Part shown: positions 40,646 to 53,030 of the stretch, one piece after another
Numbering within the stretch: position 1 is the first letter of the stretch
Layout of the letters: every line of letters starts with the position of its first letter
Assembly: GCA_902594745.1 (NCBI GenBank)
Contig: CACJNF010000006.1
Span: 7,501 to 71,500 of the forward strand
Origin: an uncultured Bacteroidota bacterium
GTDB taxonomy: Bacteria; Bacteroidota; Bacteroidia; Flavobacteriales; Flavobacteriaceae
DNA length: 64,000 bases
Direction of reading: 5' to 3'
Translations under genes and position numbers: made by a program
Notes under the pieces: generated by a model
Seen by the model: the letters and a program-made list of their open reading frames with translations, nothing else
Database searches by the model: none
What the model was told of the DNA's origin: nothing

Positions 40646-42313
40646 ATGTGTGGTATAGTTTGTGCCTTTAATTTAAAAGGCAATAATGAAGTTATAAGAT
40701 CAAATGTCTTGAAAATGGCTCAAAAGGTTAGACATCGTGGGCCAGATTGGAGTGGTATATATTCCTCTGAAAATGCAATATTAGCACATGAAAGACTTGC
40801 AATTGTTGATCCTACATCTGGTAAACAGCCATTAGTTTCTGATGATGGAAAAAATGTAATTGCTGTAAATGGTGAAATATACAATCACAAAGAATTAAGA
40901 AAGGAACTTTCATCTAGCTATAATTTTAAAACCAATTCTGATTGTGAAGTAATTTTACCTCTTTATCAATCTAAAGGTATAGATTTTCTTAATGATCTAA
41001 ACGGAATTTTTGCATTTGCATTATACGATACAACTAGAAATAAATTTATAGTTGCCAGAGATCATATGGGGATTATTCCTCTTTATATGGGATGGGATAA
41101 AAATGATACCTTTTATGTCTCATCAGAGCTTAAATCCCTGGAAGGTGTGTGTGTAAAAATTGAACTTTTTCCCCCAGGTCATTATTTAGAGAGTGATGAA
41201 ATGAAATTAAAAAAATGGTATAATCCTGAATGGAATTCATTTGAAAATGTCAAAGATTTAAAAACCTCAATTAAAGCCATTCATGATTCTCTTTCTGCAG
41301 CTGTAAAAAGACAATTAATGAGTGATGTTCCTTATGGGGTGTTACTTTCAGGTGGATTAGACTCTTCAATCACATCAGCCTTAGCTAAAAAGTTTGCATC
41401 TAAAAGAATCGAATCAGATGACAAACAAGATGCTTGGTGGCCTCAACTTCATTCATTTTCGGTAGGCCTTGAAGGTGCCCCTGACCTTAAAGCTGCCAAG
41501 ATTGTTGCAAATCACATTGGTACTGTTCATCATGAAATAAACTTTACAGTCCAAGAAGGAATCGATGCAATTAGAGATGTAATATATCACCTAGAAACAT
41601 ATGATATTACCACTGTTAGAGCCTCTACGCCCATGTATTTAATGGCTAGAGCTATTAAATCTCTAGGTATTAAAATGGTTTTATCTGGTGAGGGAGCTGA
41701 TGAGTTATTTGGTGGATATCTTTATTTTCATAAAGCACCAAATTCCAAGGAATTTCATCAAGAAACTGTAAGAAAGCTTGAAAAACTTCATCAATATGAT
41801 TGTTTAAGAGCCAATAAATCTCTTGCAGCCTGGGGTATTGAGGGAAGAGTTCCATTCCTTGATAAAGAATTTATTGAAACAGCAATGAATGTAAACCCTG
41901 ACGATAAAATGATAAAGAATGGAAGAATAGAAAAATGGGTTTTAAGAGAGGCCTTTAAAGACTATCTGCCAGAAAGTGTTTTGTGGAGGCAAAAAGAACA
42001 ATTTTCTGATGGTGTAGGTTACTCTTGGATTGATAGTCTTAAAGAACTAGTATCAAAAGAAGTTTCTGATAAAGATCTAGAAAAAGCTTCAGAAACATTT
42101 CCTGTAAATACACCACTTAATAAAGAAGAATACTACTATAGAACTATATTTCAAGAACATTTTCCTAGTGAAGCAGCCGCTAAATCTGTTCCTTCCGTCC
42201 CCTCTGTTGCATGTAGTACTCCTCAAGCTTTAGAGTGGGATGAATCTTTCAAAAATGTTAATGATCCAAGTGGAAGATCTGTATCAAATATTCATAACGA
42301 ATCTTATGAATAA
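40646..42313 (+). CDS. asnB: Asparagine synthase B (glutamine-hydrolysing)
   Basis: MCGIVCAFN; RHRGPDWSGIYSS; PYGVLLSGGLDSSITSALA; VLSGEGADELFGGYLYFHKAP. Confidence 0.96.
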   Translation: MCGIVCAFNLKGNNEVIRSNVLKMAQKVRHRGPDWSGIYSSENAILAHERLAIVDPTSGKQPLVSDDGKNVIAVNGEIYNHKELRKELSSSYNFKTNSDCEVILPLYQSKGIDFLNDLNGIFAFALYDTTRNKFIVARDHMGIIPLYMGWDKNDTFYVSSELKSLEGVCVKIELFPPGHYLESDEMKLKKWYNPEWNSFENVKDLKTSIKAIHDSLSAAVKRQLMSDVPYGVLLSGGLDSSITSALAKKFASKRIESDDKQDAWWPQLHSFSVGLEGAPDLKAAKIVANHIGTVHHEINFTVQEGIDAIRDVIYHLETYDITTVRASTPMYLMARAIKSLGIKMVLSGEGADELFGGYLYFHKAPNSKEFHQETVRKLEKLHQYDCLRANKSLAAWGIEGRVPFLDKEFIETAMNVNPDDKMIKNGRIEKWVLREAFKDYLPESVLWRQKEQFSDGVGYSWIDSLKELVSKEVSDKDLEKASETFPVNTPLNKEEYYYRTIFQEHFPSEAAAKSVPSVPSVACSTPQALEWDESFKNVNDPSGRSVSNIHNESYE

Positions 42314-42404
42314 AATGTTGATAAGTTACTATAAATACTGATTGTTACAAGCTATTTTCCACCTTCGTTTTTAGTATATTTATAGGTATATTTTTATTAC
42401 CTAA

Positions 42405-44354
<1,950 letters not shown>

Positions 44355-44356
44355 TT

Positions 44357-45289
44357 ATGAAAGTGACGATCGTTGGTGCAGGTAATGTTGGTGCATCCTG
44401 TGCAGAATACATTTTAATTAAACAAATTGCCAAAGAAGTAATTCTATTAGATATTAAAGATGGTTTTGCTGAAGGTAAAGCTTTAGACTTAACTCAAACT
44501 ACAAGTACACTTGGTTTTAAATCTAAAGTTTTGGGTGTTACAAATGAATATGAGAAAACATCTAATAGTGATGTCGTTGTTATTACTTCAGGAATACCCA
44601 GAAAACCAGGAATGACAAGAGAAGAGCTTATTGGAATCAATGCAGGAATAGTTAAATCTGTATCTGAAAATCTTCTTAAATTTTCCCCAAATGCCATAAT
44701 AATTGTTGTGTCAAATCCTATGGATACTATGACATATCTTGTCAACAAATCTTTTAATATTCCAAAAAATAGAATAATTGGTATGGGAGGTATCTTAGAT
44801 AGTTCAAGATTTAAGACATATATTTCAAAATCTTCAGGTTATCCTCAAGATCAAATAGAAGCAATGGTTATAGGAGGTCATGGTGATACAACAATGATCC
44901 CACTAACATCTCTGGCTAAATGTAATAACAAATTATTAACTAATATTCTATCAGAGGATGAAGTTATAAATATTGCTTCCGACACAATGGTGGGAGGAGC
45001 TACTTTAACCAAGCTTCTTGGAACTTCTGCTTGGTATGCACCAGGAGCTTCAGTGTCATATTTAGTTAACGCAATCGTTAATGATACTAAAGAAGTACTT
45101 CCTTGTTCAGTTCTCTTAGAGGGTGAATATGGCACTAAAGATCTTTGCATTGGAGTGCCAGTAAAAATTGGTAAAAATGGATTTGAAGAGGTTGTGCAAT
45201 TAGATTTGAATAATAAAGACTTAGAAATGTTTCAAAATAGCGTAAGTGCTGTTAAAGAAACAAATTCTGCACTAGATGGTTTAATATAG
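44357..45289 (+). CDS. mdh: Malate dehydrogenase (LDH-like type)
   Basis: VTIVGAGNVGASCAEYI; TSGIPRKPGMTREELIGINAGIV; VIGGHGDTTMIPL. Confidence 0.94.
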   Translation: MKVTIVGAGNVGASCAEYILIKQIAKEVILLDIKDGFAEGKALDLTQTTSTLGFKSKVLGVTNEYEKTSNSDVVVITSGIPRKPGMTREELIGINAGIVKSVSENLLKFSPNAIIIVVSNPMDTMTYLVNKSFNIPKNRIIGMGGILDSSRFKTYISKSSGYPQDQIEAMVIGGHGDTTMIPLTSLAKCNNKLLTNILSEDEVINIASDTMVGGATLTKLLGTSAWYAPGASVSYLVNAIVNDTKEVLPCSVLLEGEYGTKDLCIGVPVKIGKNGFEEVVQLDLNNKDLEMFQNSVSAVKETNSALDGLI

Positions 45290-45295
45290 ATAAAG

Positions 45296-45326
45296 TTGTC
45301 TGATTAATATTCAAATGTTATATTTG
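45296..45326 (+). promoter_or_regulatory. Bacteroidota-type promoter upstream of secDF
   Basis: TTG (45296-45298) - N20 - TATATTTG (45319-45326), matching TTG/TTTG -33 and TAnnTTTG -7 consensus. Confidence 0.65.
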
Positions 45327-45345
45327 CAGGCATTAAAATTGTATC

Positions 45346-48270
45346 ATGCAAGGAAATTCATTAATTAAAACTTTTGCAATATTATTTGGTTTAGTTAGCA
45401 TCTACCAGCTTTCTTTTACTTTTATATCATCAACTCTTGAAAATAAAGCAAAAAATGCTGCAATTGAAAAAATTTCAGAAAATGAAATTTCATTTGCTGA
45501 GAAAAGAGCTAGAGAAGAGTTAAGGTTTCTAGATTCTATTGGTGATTTTCCTGTTTTGATGTATTCATCATACAATGATGCTAAGCAGAAAGAATTAAAT
45601 CAAGGTCTTGATTTAAAAGGTGGTATAAATGTTATTTTACAGATTTCTATAAAAGATCTATTGAAAGGTCTTGCAGAAAACTCAACTAACCAAAAATTTC
45701 TAAAAGCCCTTGATGATGCTGATGAACTTCAAAAACAATCTGATCAAACTTATCTAGAATCTTTCTTCGAAGCATTTGATTCAAGTACTAATCAAACTAG
45801 ATTAACATCTCCAGAAATTTTTGGTAATAGAACTTTGAGTTCGGAGGTTTCATTTGATACATCTGATGATGAAATGAAATCAATTTTAAGATCAAAAATT
45901 GATGAATCTATAGTTTCTGCATTTGAAGTTTTAAGAAAGCGTATTGATAAGTTTGGAGTTACTCAGCCTAATATTCAAAGATTAGGTACATCAGGTAGGA
46001 TTTTAATTGAGCTTCCTGGAGCAAAAGATATAGACAGAATTCAGAACCTTTTACAAAGCACAGCCCAACTAGAGTTCTGGGAAACTTTTAAAAATGATGA
46101 CTTTGCAGAATTTTTAGTTTCTGCTAACCAATATTTATCATCACTTGAAATAAATAATGAACAATCAGAATCCAATCAATCTGATATAGATGATCTTTTA
46201 TCTGAAGTTGAACAGTCTTCAGACTCTATCCAAAATACTTCAAGCCCTTTACTAGGTCTTGTAAGAGCTTTTAGTTTCCAGGGAGGGCCGATTCTCGGAA
46301 GATTCTTACCTAGAGATCAAGAATTAGTTGATTCATATTTGTCTCTACCCGAAGTCAGAAGGTTATTACCAAGAGATTATAGATTTGCTAAATTTTTATG
46401 GGGTAAGGTTGATCAGGATGGTTTATCTAGTCTTTATGCAATTAAATCAAATAGAGATGATGTTTCGCCTTTAAGTGGTGGAGTAGTTGTTGATGCATCA
46501 CAAAGTTATGATGCTGTTGGAAATCCTGCTGTTTCAATGCAAATGAATGCGCAAGGTGCCAGGATTTGGGAAAATCTTACAGATGTTGCCTACAGACAGA
46601 ACTCAAATATTGCAATAGTCCTAGATGATATTGTATATTCAGCTCCTGGAGTTACTAGAGGTGCTATTAGTGGGGGAAGATCTGAAATTACAGGTGATTT
46701 TGATTTGAATGAGGCAATTGACTTAGCAAACGTACTTAGAGCAGGTAAATTACCTGCATCTGCAACTATCATTCAATCTGAGGTAGTAGGTCCATCTCTT
46801 GGACAAGAGGCAATTGATAGTGGTATATATTCATTTTTAATCGCACTTACCTTTGTACTGGTTTGGATGATATTTTACTATGGGCCATCTGGTATATTTG
46901 CTGATATAGCTTTAATACTAAACATTGTTTTAATATTTGGAATTCTTGCTGGTTTAGGAGCTGTTCTTACTCTGCCTGGTATAGCAGGTATAGTTCTTAC
47001 AATTGGTATATCAGTAGATGCGAATGTTCTTATTTTTGAAAGAGTTAGAGAAGAGTTAAAGAAAGAAAAAGGTTTAAAACAATCAATTAATGATGGTTTC
47101 AACAACGCTCTCTCTTCAATCCTGGATGCTAATATAACAACTGGTTTAACTGCATTAGTATTATATATATTCGGGACGGGACCAATTAAAGGTTTTGCAA
47201 CAACATTACTTATTGGAATTGCAACATCTCTATTTACTGCAATATTTATAACTAGATTGTTAATAGACAATAAGGTATTTAAATCAGGTAAACTTGAATT
47301 CTCAACTAAGTCAACTAAAGATCTCTTCAGCAATTTGAAGATTAGGTTTCTGGGTAAAAGGAAAGCTACATATGTAATATCATCTGTTCTTGTTCTTATT
47401 AGCCTTAGCTCTTTATTATTTCAAGGATTAAATCAAGGTGTTGATTTCTTAGGTGGAAGATCTTACATTGTAAGATTTGACAAAGAAGTCAAATCTTCTG
47501 ACATAGAGTCTACACTTAATGATGCATTTGGAAGTGCCGAAGTAAAAACTTTTGGAGCAGCAAATCAATTAAAAATTACAACAAAATACAAAGTAGATCA
47601 AGAGGGATTAGAAGTTGATAATGAAATCAAAAATATACTTTTTGAAAACTTAAATTCTATTTACGATGACCCTCTTACTTATGATCAGTTTTCAGTTGGT
47701 GATGAGGTCGGTATAATGTCAAGTATTAAAGTGGGGCCAACAATTGCAGATGATATTAAACAAAATTCTGTTTGGGCTATATTAGGTTCATTAGTAATTG
47801 TGTTTTTCTACATTCTTCTTAGGTTTCAGAAATGGCAGTTTTCACTTGGAGCAGTCTCAGCTGTATTCCATGATGTATTAATTGTTCTCGGTATATTCTC
47901 ATTAACATATAAGATTATGCCTTTCAATATGGAAATAAATCAAGCATTTATAGCTGCCCTCCTAACCGTTATAGGTTACTCTTTAAATGATACAGTAGTT
48001 GTATTTGATAGGATCCGAGAATTCTTTAAAATTCATTCATCTTGGGATAGTGAAACAACAGTAAACACTGCTCTTAATAGTACTTTAAGTAGAACACTTA
48101 ATACATCACTAACAACTTTAATTGTTCTTATAGCAATTTTTATTTTTGGAGGTGAGTCAATTAGAGGATTTATGTTTGCTCTTATTATTGGTGTAATGGT
48201 TGGAACTTACTCATCAGTATTTATAGCTACACCTATAATGTTTGATTCTTATAAGAATAAAACTAACTAA
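45346..48270 (+). CDS. secDF: Fused protein translocase subunit SecDF
   Basis: GLDLKGGINVILQ; VLRKRIDKFGVTQPNIQ; SISVDANVLIFERVREELK; SLNDTVVVFDRIRE. Confidence 0.96.
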   Translation: MQGNSLIKTFAILFGLVSIYQLSFTFISSTLENKAKNAAIEKISENEISFAEKRAREELRFLDSIGDFPVLMYSSYNDAKQKELNQGLDLKGGINVILQISIKDLLKGLAENSTNQKFLKALDDADELQKQSDQTYLESFFEAFDSSTNQTRLTSPEIFGNRTLSSEVSFDTSDDEMKSILRSKIDESIVSAFEVLRKRIDKFGVTQPNIQRLGTSGRILIELPGAKDIDRIQNLLQSTAQLEFWETFKNDDFAEFLVSANQYLSSLEINNEQSESNQSDIDDLLSEVEQSSDSIQNTSSPLLGLVRAFSFQGGPILGRFLPRDQELVDSYLSLPEVRRLLPRDYRFAKFLWGKVDQDGLSSLYAIKSNRDDVSPLSGGVVVDASQSYDAVGNPAVSMQMNAQGARIWENLTDVAYRQNSNIAIVLDDIVYSAPGVTRGAISGGRSEITGDFDLNEAIDLANVLRAGKLPASATIIQSEVVGPSLGQEAIDSGIYSFLIALTFVLVWMIFYYGPSGIFADIALILNIVLIFGILAGLGAVLTLPGIAGIVLTIGISVDANVLIFERVREELKKEKGLKQSINDGFNNALSSILDANITTGLTALVLYIFGTGPIKGFATTLLIGIATSLFTAIFITRLLIDNKVFKSGKLEFSTKSTKDLFSNLKIRFLGKRKATYVISSVLVLISLSSLLFQGLNQGVDFLGGRSYIVRFDKEVKSSDIESTLNDAFGSAEVKTFGAANQLKITTKYKVDQEGLEVDNEIKNILFENLNSIYDDPLTYDQFSVGDEVGIMSSIKVGPTIADDIKQNSVWAILGSLVIVFFYILLRFQKWQFSLGAVSAVFHDVLIVLGIFSLTYKIMPFNMEINQAFIAALLTVIGYSLNDTVVVFDRIREFFKIHSSWDSETTVNTALNSTLSRTLNTSLTTLIVLIAIFIFGGESIRGFMFALIIGVMVGTYSSVFIATPIMFDSYKNKTN

Positions 48271-49123
48271 TAGATTTTGTACTTCCTTTCTTATTAAATA
48301 ATAAAATAAAACCTAAAATTATAAAAGGTATACTAAGCCATTGACCTGTTGATAGGCCAGGAAGAAATGTTTCTATTCCACCTTGACTTTCTTTTACAAA
48401 TTCAACCATAAACCTTATAAAACAAAGTCCTATTAAAAAATAGCCAGATAATGCACCTTTTCTATCTCTTATATTTGAAGATTGATATAGTTTATAGAGA
48501 ATTATAAAAAGAATAATATATCCAAATGATTCATACAGTTGAGCTGGATGTCTTGGAAGAGTCTCACCCCTGTTTTCAAAGATTATTCCCCAATCAGAAT
48601 TAGTGTACTTTCCTAGAATTTCTGAATTAAAAAAATTACCAATTCTAACAAATGCCCCACCAATAGCTATTGGTATTGTAAGTCTGTCAAAAATCCACAA
48701 AAAGTTTTTAAACTTATATTTTTTTATGAATAAATATAAACCTATAAAAACTCCAATTGCAGCGCCATGGCTAGCAAGGCCCCTAAATCCAGTAAACTTA
48801 TAACCATCAATCAGACCTAGAAGAGATGAATTTGGGGATTCTTGAATTGGAAGGAGTATCTCAATTAAGTGATTCTGATAATAACCCCATTGATAAAAAA
48901 ATACTTCACCCAATCTAGCACCTAGAAAAATTGATACTACCATATATATTAACATTGGATCTAAATATTTCTCGTCTATCTTTTCTTTAATAAAAAATGA
49001 TTTAACTAGGTTATAGCCAAGAATGAAAGCAAGAATGAACATTAGGCTATAAATGTAAATGGAAAAGCCACCAATCTCAATCAAAGTTTCGTTTGGTGAC
49101 CACTTGATTTGGTTAATTATCAT
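48263..49123 (-). CDS. lgt: Prolipoprotein diacylglyceryl transferase
   Basis: FRGLASHGAAIGVFIGLYLF; IGGAFVRIGNFFNSEILG; PRHPAQLYESFGYI. Start at MIINQIKW. Confidence 0.94.
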   Translation of the reverse strand: MIINQIKWSPNETLIEIGGFSIYIYSLMFILAFILGYNLVKSFFIKEKIDEKYLDPMLIYMVVSIFLGARLGEVFFYQWGYYQNHLIEILLPIQESPNSSLLGLIDGYKFTGFRGLASHGAAIGVFIGLYLFIKKYKFKNFLWIFDRLTIPIAIGGAFVRIGNFFNSEILGKYTNSDWGIIFENRGETLPRHPAQLYESFGYIILFIILYKLYQSSNIRDRKGALSGYFLIGLCFIRFMVEFVKESQGGIETFLPGLSTGQWLSIPFIILGFILLFNKKGSTKSIS

Positions 49124-49142
49124 GCCTAAATATATATATAAA

Positions 49143-49373
49143 TTATGGAACTGGATCATACCCGCCCTTGAATAATGAGTTACATCTTATTATTCTTCTA
49201 ATAGTCAGGTAAGTACCTGTAAAAACGCCATGTTTTTTCAAAGCAGTTATACCATATTCAGAACAGGTAGGAGAGTATCTACAATTACTTCCTATTAATG
49301 GAGAGATAAAAAGTCTATATATTCTTATTAGAAAAATAAATGGAAATGCAAGAAGTCTGCTAATCTTTATCAT
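49143..49373 (-). CDS. yidD: Membrane protein insertion efficiency factor YidD
   Basis: [31 protein letters not shown]...[13 protein letters not shown]. Confidence 0.95.
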   Translation of the reverse strand: MIKISRLLAFPFIFLIRIYRLFISPLIGSNCRYSPTCSEYGITALKKHGVFTGTYLTIRRIIRCNSLFKGGYDPVP

Positions 49374-50799
49374 TTAGATTAATTCCAATTTTTGCTAATT
49401 CGTCTCTAATACTATCAGAAAGTTTATAATCCTTATGCTTTCTTGCATTATCTCTTAGCTTTAAGAGAATTTCTAGAACTGAGTCATTATTTATTTTATC
49501 TTTTTTAAAATTTAAGCCTAGAATTTTATTTAAGAAAATATCAAATAAATTAATGAAATAATCTTTTTCAACCTGACTAATTTCAGTTACATTATTTTCA
49601 ATGTTATTTATTATTTTATTTGAATTAAATATCTCAGCTAAAAGCATTGGAGTATTAAAATCATCATTAAGGCAATCATAACAATTATTTTCCCACTTTT
49701 TAATAGTATCTAGAAGTTTATCATTTTTTGTTTTAACTGTCTGAACTAGGCTAAGTCTATTTATGATTTCAATCAGTCTATTAAATCCCTTTTCAGATGC
49801 CTGAATTGCAGACTCACTAATATCTAGTTCATTTCTATAATGCGCCTGCAAAAAGAAGAATCTGACAATATTTGGGTCATATGGCTTAGAAAATTGATCA
49901 TTAATTCCTGAAAATAATTCATTTGGTAAAATATTATTACCAGTTGACTTAGACATCTTTTTGTTATTTAATGTAAGCATATTTGCATGCATCCAAAACT
50001 TTGCCGGCTGTTTGCCTGTATGCCCAATACATTGGGCAATTTCACAATCATGGTGAGGAAATTTAAGATCAATTCCTCCTCCATGAATATCAAATTCGTC
50101 ACCTAAGTATTTTTTACTCATAGCTGTACACTCAAGGTGCCAGCCAGGGAATCCTTCACCCCATGGAGAATTCCACCTCATTAAATGATTTTTTTCAGCT
50201 TTTTTCCAAAGTGCAAAATCAAATTCGTTTTTTTTATCATCTTGACTTACAAGATCTCTAGAGTTAGATTTAATATTATCTAGATCTCTCCCAGATAGTT
50301 TTCCATATGAATCAATTTCATTATAATTCGATATATCAAAGTAAACAGAACCATTAGATATATATGCTAGGTTCTTTTGTATTAAATCTTCAATTATTAA
50401 GATTTGTTCAGTTATATGTCCTGATGCTGTTGGTTCTATGCTTGGATCTAATACATTGAATTTTTTTAAAATTTCTCTGAAACTATTGGTGTATTTTTGA
50501 GCTATTTCCATTGGCTCAAGCTTTTCAGTCTTAGCTTTTTTAGAGATTTTATCTTCACCAGTATCTTCTAAGTGCCCTACATCAGTTATGTTCCTAACGT
50601 ATCTAACTTTATACCCCAAATGCGCAAGGTATCTATATATTACATCGAAGGAAATAAATGTTCTACAGTTACCTAGGTGAACGTCACTGTAGACAGTGGG
50701 GCCACAGACATACATACCAACACTATTATTTCTTAGGGATTTAAATTTCTCTTTAGAACTTGTTAGTGAATTGTATATGTATAAATCTTTTTGTGACAT
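49360..50799 (-). CDS. cysS: Cysteinyl-tRNA synthetase
   Basis: [42 protein letters not shown]. Confidence 0.97.
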   Translation of the reverse strand: MSQKDLYIYNSLTSSKEKFKSLRNNSVGMYVCGPTVYSDVHLGNCRTFISFDVIYRYLAHLGYKVRYVRNITDVGHLEDTGEDKISKKAKTEKLEPMEIAQKYTNSFREILKKFNVLDPSIEPTASGHITEQILIIEDLIQKNLAYISNGSVYFDISNYNEIDSYGKLSGRDLDNIKSNSRDLVSQDDKKNEFDFALWKKAEKNHLMRWNSPWGEGFPGWHLECTAMSKKYLGDEFDIHGGGIDLKFPHHDCEIAQCIGHTGKQPAKFWMHANMLTLNNKKMSKSTGNNILPNELFSGINDQFSKPYDPNIVRFFFLQAHYRNELDISESAIQASEKGFNRLIEIINRLSLVQTVKTKNDKLLDTIKKWENNCYDCLNDDFNTPMLLAEIFNSNKIINNIENNVTEISQVEKDYFINLFDIFLNKILGLNFKKDKINNDSVLEILLKLRDNARKHKDYKLSDSIRDELAKIGINLNDKD

Positions 50800-51482
50800 T
50801 AAAGTTCAGACTCAAGTTTAATATAGTCTAAAAACTCTCTTTTAAATTTCTCTTTTTTAAATTTACCTCCAAACTCAGAAGTAACAGTGCTAGAGTTAAT
50901 ATCTTTGATACCTCTAGAGTTTACACATAAGTGCTTAGCATCAATTACACACGCAACATCATCAGTATTTAAAGCTTTTTGAAGCTCTCTGACTATCTGA
51001 ATTGTCAATCTTTCTTGTACTTGAGGTCTTTCAGCAAAATATTTCACTATTCTATTTATTTTGGATAGTCCAATTACATTCCCATTGGATATATATGCAA
51101 CATGAGCCAATCCTACAATAGGAAGAAGATGATGTTCACAAGTAGAATATAGTGTTATATTCTTTTCAACAAGCATTTCTCCGTAGTTATATTTATTTTC
51201 AAATGTTGATAACTCCGGTTTATTCTTTGGATTTATTCCAGAGAAAATTTCATTAACAAACATTTTAGCAACTCTCCTTGGTGTTCCTCTTAGACTATCA
51301 TCAGTCAAATCCATACCAAGAATATCCAAAATTTCATATACTTTTTTTTGTATAAGACTTATCTTTTCTGTATCAGGCACATCAAAGGCCCCTTCCTTAA
51401 GAGGTGTTTCTTCAGTGTTTGATCCAATGTGATCATCACCAATTGAATCAATCTCTTTATCTAGTAATTCTTGTAGTTTCAT
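50799..51482 (-). CDS. folE: GTP cyclohydrolase I
   Basis: TPRRVAKMFVNEIFSG; YSTCEHHLLPIVGLAHVAYI; RLTIQIVRELQ. Confidence 0.96.
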   Translation of the reverse strand: MKLQELLDKEIDSIGDDHIGSNTEETPLKEGAFDVPDTEKISLIQKKVYEILDILGMDLTDDSLRGTPRRVAKMFVNEIFSGINPKNKPELSTFENKYNYGEMLVEKNITLYSTCEHHLLPIVGLAHVAYISNGNVIGLSKINRIVKYFAERPQVQERLTIQIVRELQKALNTDDVACVIDAKHLCVNSRGIKDINSSTVTSEFGGKFKKEKFKREFLDYIKLESEL

Positions 51483-51533
51483 TATTTAAAATTTGAGTTA
51501 AACAAAGATAGTTATTATGAAGTTAAATAGAAG

Positions 51534-53030
51534 TTAAATTTTTATAGTAAAAGTTGTATAGAAATTAAACAAGTCTTTATCTACTGAATATAAACTTGTG
51601 AGTCCTCTAGTATATAATCTGTTATCTATATAACTACTTGATTTTGTGAGACCTAAGTCAATATTTAGATATCCATAATTAAATCCAATTCCTGCTGATA
51701 GACCTGTTATTATATTATCAGGATTAGAATCAGGTCCGTTATAGTAGAAGTAACCTGCTCGCAAATTATAATTCTTAATTCGATACTCACCACCTATTCT
51801 TATAGATTCCGATATTCCATCTAGTTTATTTTTGATAGAGTAATTAAGAGCATTTAAATAAGAGTCCCTTCCATTATTGTCATCAAATTTAGAATTATTA
51901 AACTTGGTTATTTCATAATCTAAGCTAATTAAGCCTTTGCTTCCAAAAATATATGCAAGACTAAAAGTTGATTTTGATGGAAGGGTAAGTTCATATTCAT
52001 CATAAAGATTGATTGTATTTGGATCAATTCTGTATGTATTTATTCCATCTTTCTCACTTATGTCACTTTCAATGTACTGTGAATTCTCTTCTTCTATATT
52101 TAAAAGGGTAGGGGTTGTATATGATAATCCTATCCTTAATTGCTTTATTTTAATAAGACTCCCAAATTGAAGTGATATTCCTTCTCCAAGAGCAAATAAT
52201 TTTTCCTCAAATTGAACTCTTTTGACCAGGGAATTAGAAGAGTAGCCATTTTCTTTGAATACTTTATCTTCTTCAAACTGAAGAGTATGAAAATTTACAT
52301 TTAATCCTAAAAAAATATGATTATTGAAAGAGCTGCTGAAATTTAATGAATGTTTGAAATGATCTCCTTTTCTAAAAATTGAGAGATTTTGATTTAAATT
52401 ATTGTAGTTAGCATTAGAAATATAATTATTATATGGCCCACCATCTTCATTGATAATATAACTCTGATAACCAAGAAAAGCTTGCTGATCTCCAAACCCG
52501 TAATTATCTCCAAGAAACTTATATGCATCTTGAATGGTTTCATCTTCGTAAACTAGTAAATCAGAGTAAGGAATTCCATTTGCATAATAAAGAAAATAAT
52601 TATCAATACCTGAGTTGTTATTACCCCTAAATGAGAAAGAATCATTAAAATCATTTAATCTGTTCATGTTATAAGCAAGAGAGAACTTAGATTTTCTGTT
52701 TTCATATACAAGAACTAATCCAGCTTGGTTAAATGAAATTAGATCGCCTTTACTTGTTGATAATGAACTATTAAAGTTGTTGCCTATTTCTTGGCTTTTA
52801 TAGTTTAATGAAATCCCAAATTCAGACTCTAAAAAAACTGACGAACCTGCTGGGTTAATAGCTATAGATGATAAATCTCCACCAAGAGCACCAAATGCAC
52901 CTCCCATTGAGTTGAATCTGGAACTACCATCATGATAAAATGAATTATATCTTACTACATCTTCATATGTTTGAGAATATGCAAATGATATACCCAGTAG
53001 AAGATATACTTTTAAAATTTTATGTAACAT
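51534..53030 (-). CDS. OmpP1/FadL-like outer membrane protein
   Basis: Signal peptide; SRFNSMGGAFGALGGDLSSIAINPAGSSVF; beta-barrel pattern. Confidence 0.75.
   Translation of the reverse strand: MLHKILKVYLLLGISFAYSQTYEDVVRYNSFYHDGSSRFNSMGGAFGALGGDLSSIAINPAGSSVFLESEFGISLNYKSQEIGNNFNSSLSTSKGDLISFNQAGLVLVYENRKSKFSLAYNMNRLNDFNDSFSFRGNNNSGIDNYFLYYANGIPYSDLLVYEDETIQDAYKFLGDNYGFGDQQAFLGYQSYIINEDGGPYNNYISNANYNNLNQNLSIFRKGDHFKHSLNFSSSFNNHIFLGLNVNFHTLQFEEDKVFKENGYSSNSLVKRVQFEEKLFALGEGISLQFGSLIKIKQLRIGLSYTTPTLLNIEEENSQYIESDISEKDGINTYRIDPNTINLYDEYELTLPSKSTFSLAYIFGSKGLISLDYEITKFNNSKFDDNNGRDSYLNALNYSIKNKLDGISESIRIGGEYRIKNYNLRAGYFYYNGPDSNPDNIITGLSAGIGFNYGYLNIDLGLTKSSSYIDNRLYTRGLTSLYSVDKDLFNFYTTFTIKI

Noticed and set aside
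44494-45150. Minus-strand ORFs inside mdh
   Set aside because: Shadow ORFs opposite a conserved CDS; no independent evidence.
46878-47333. 151-aa minus ORF within secDF
   Set aside because: Antisense of membrane-segment codons; no homology recognised.
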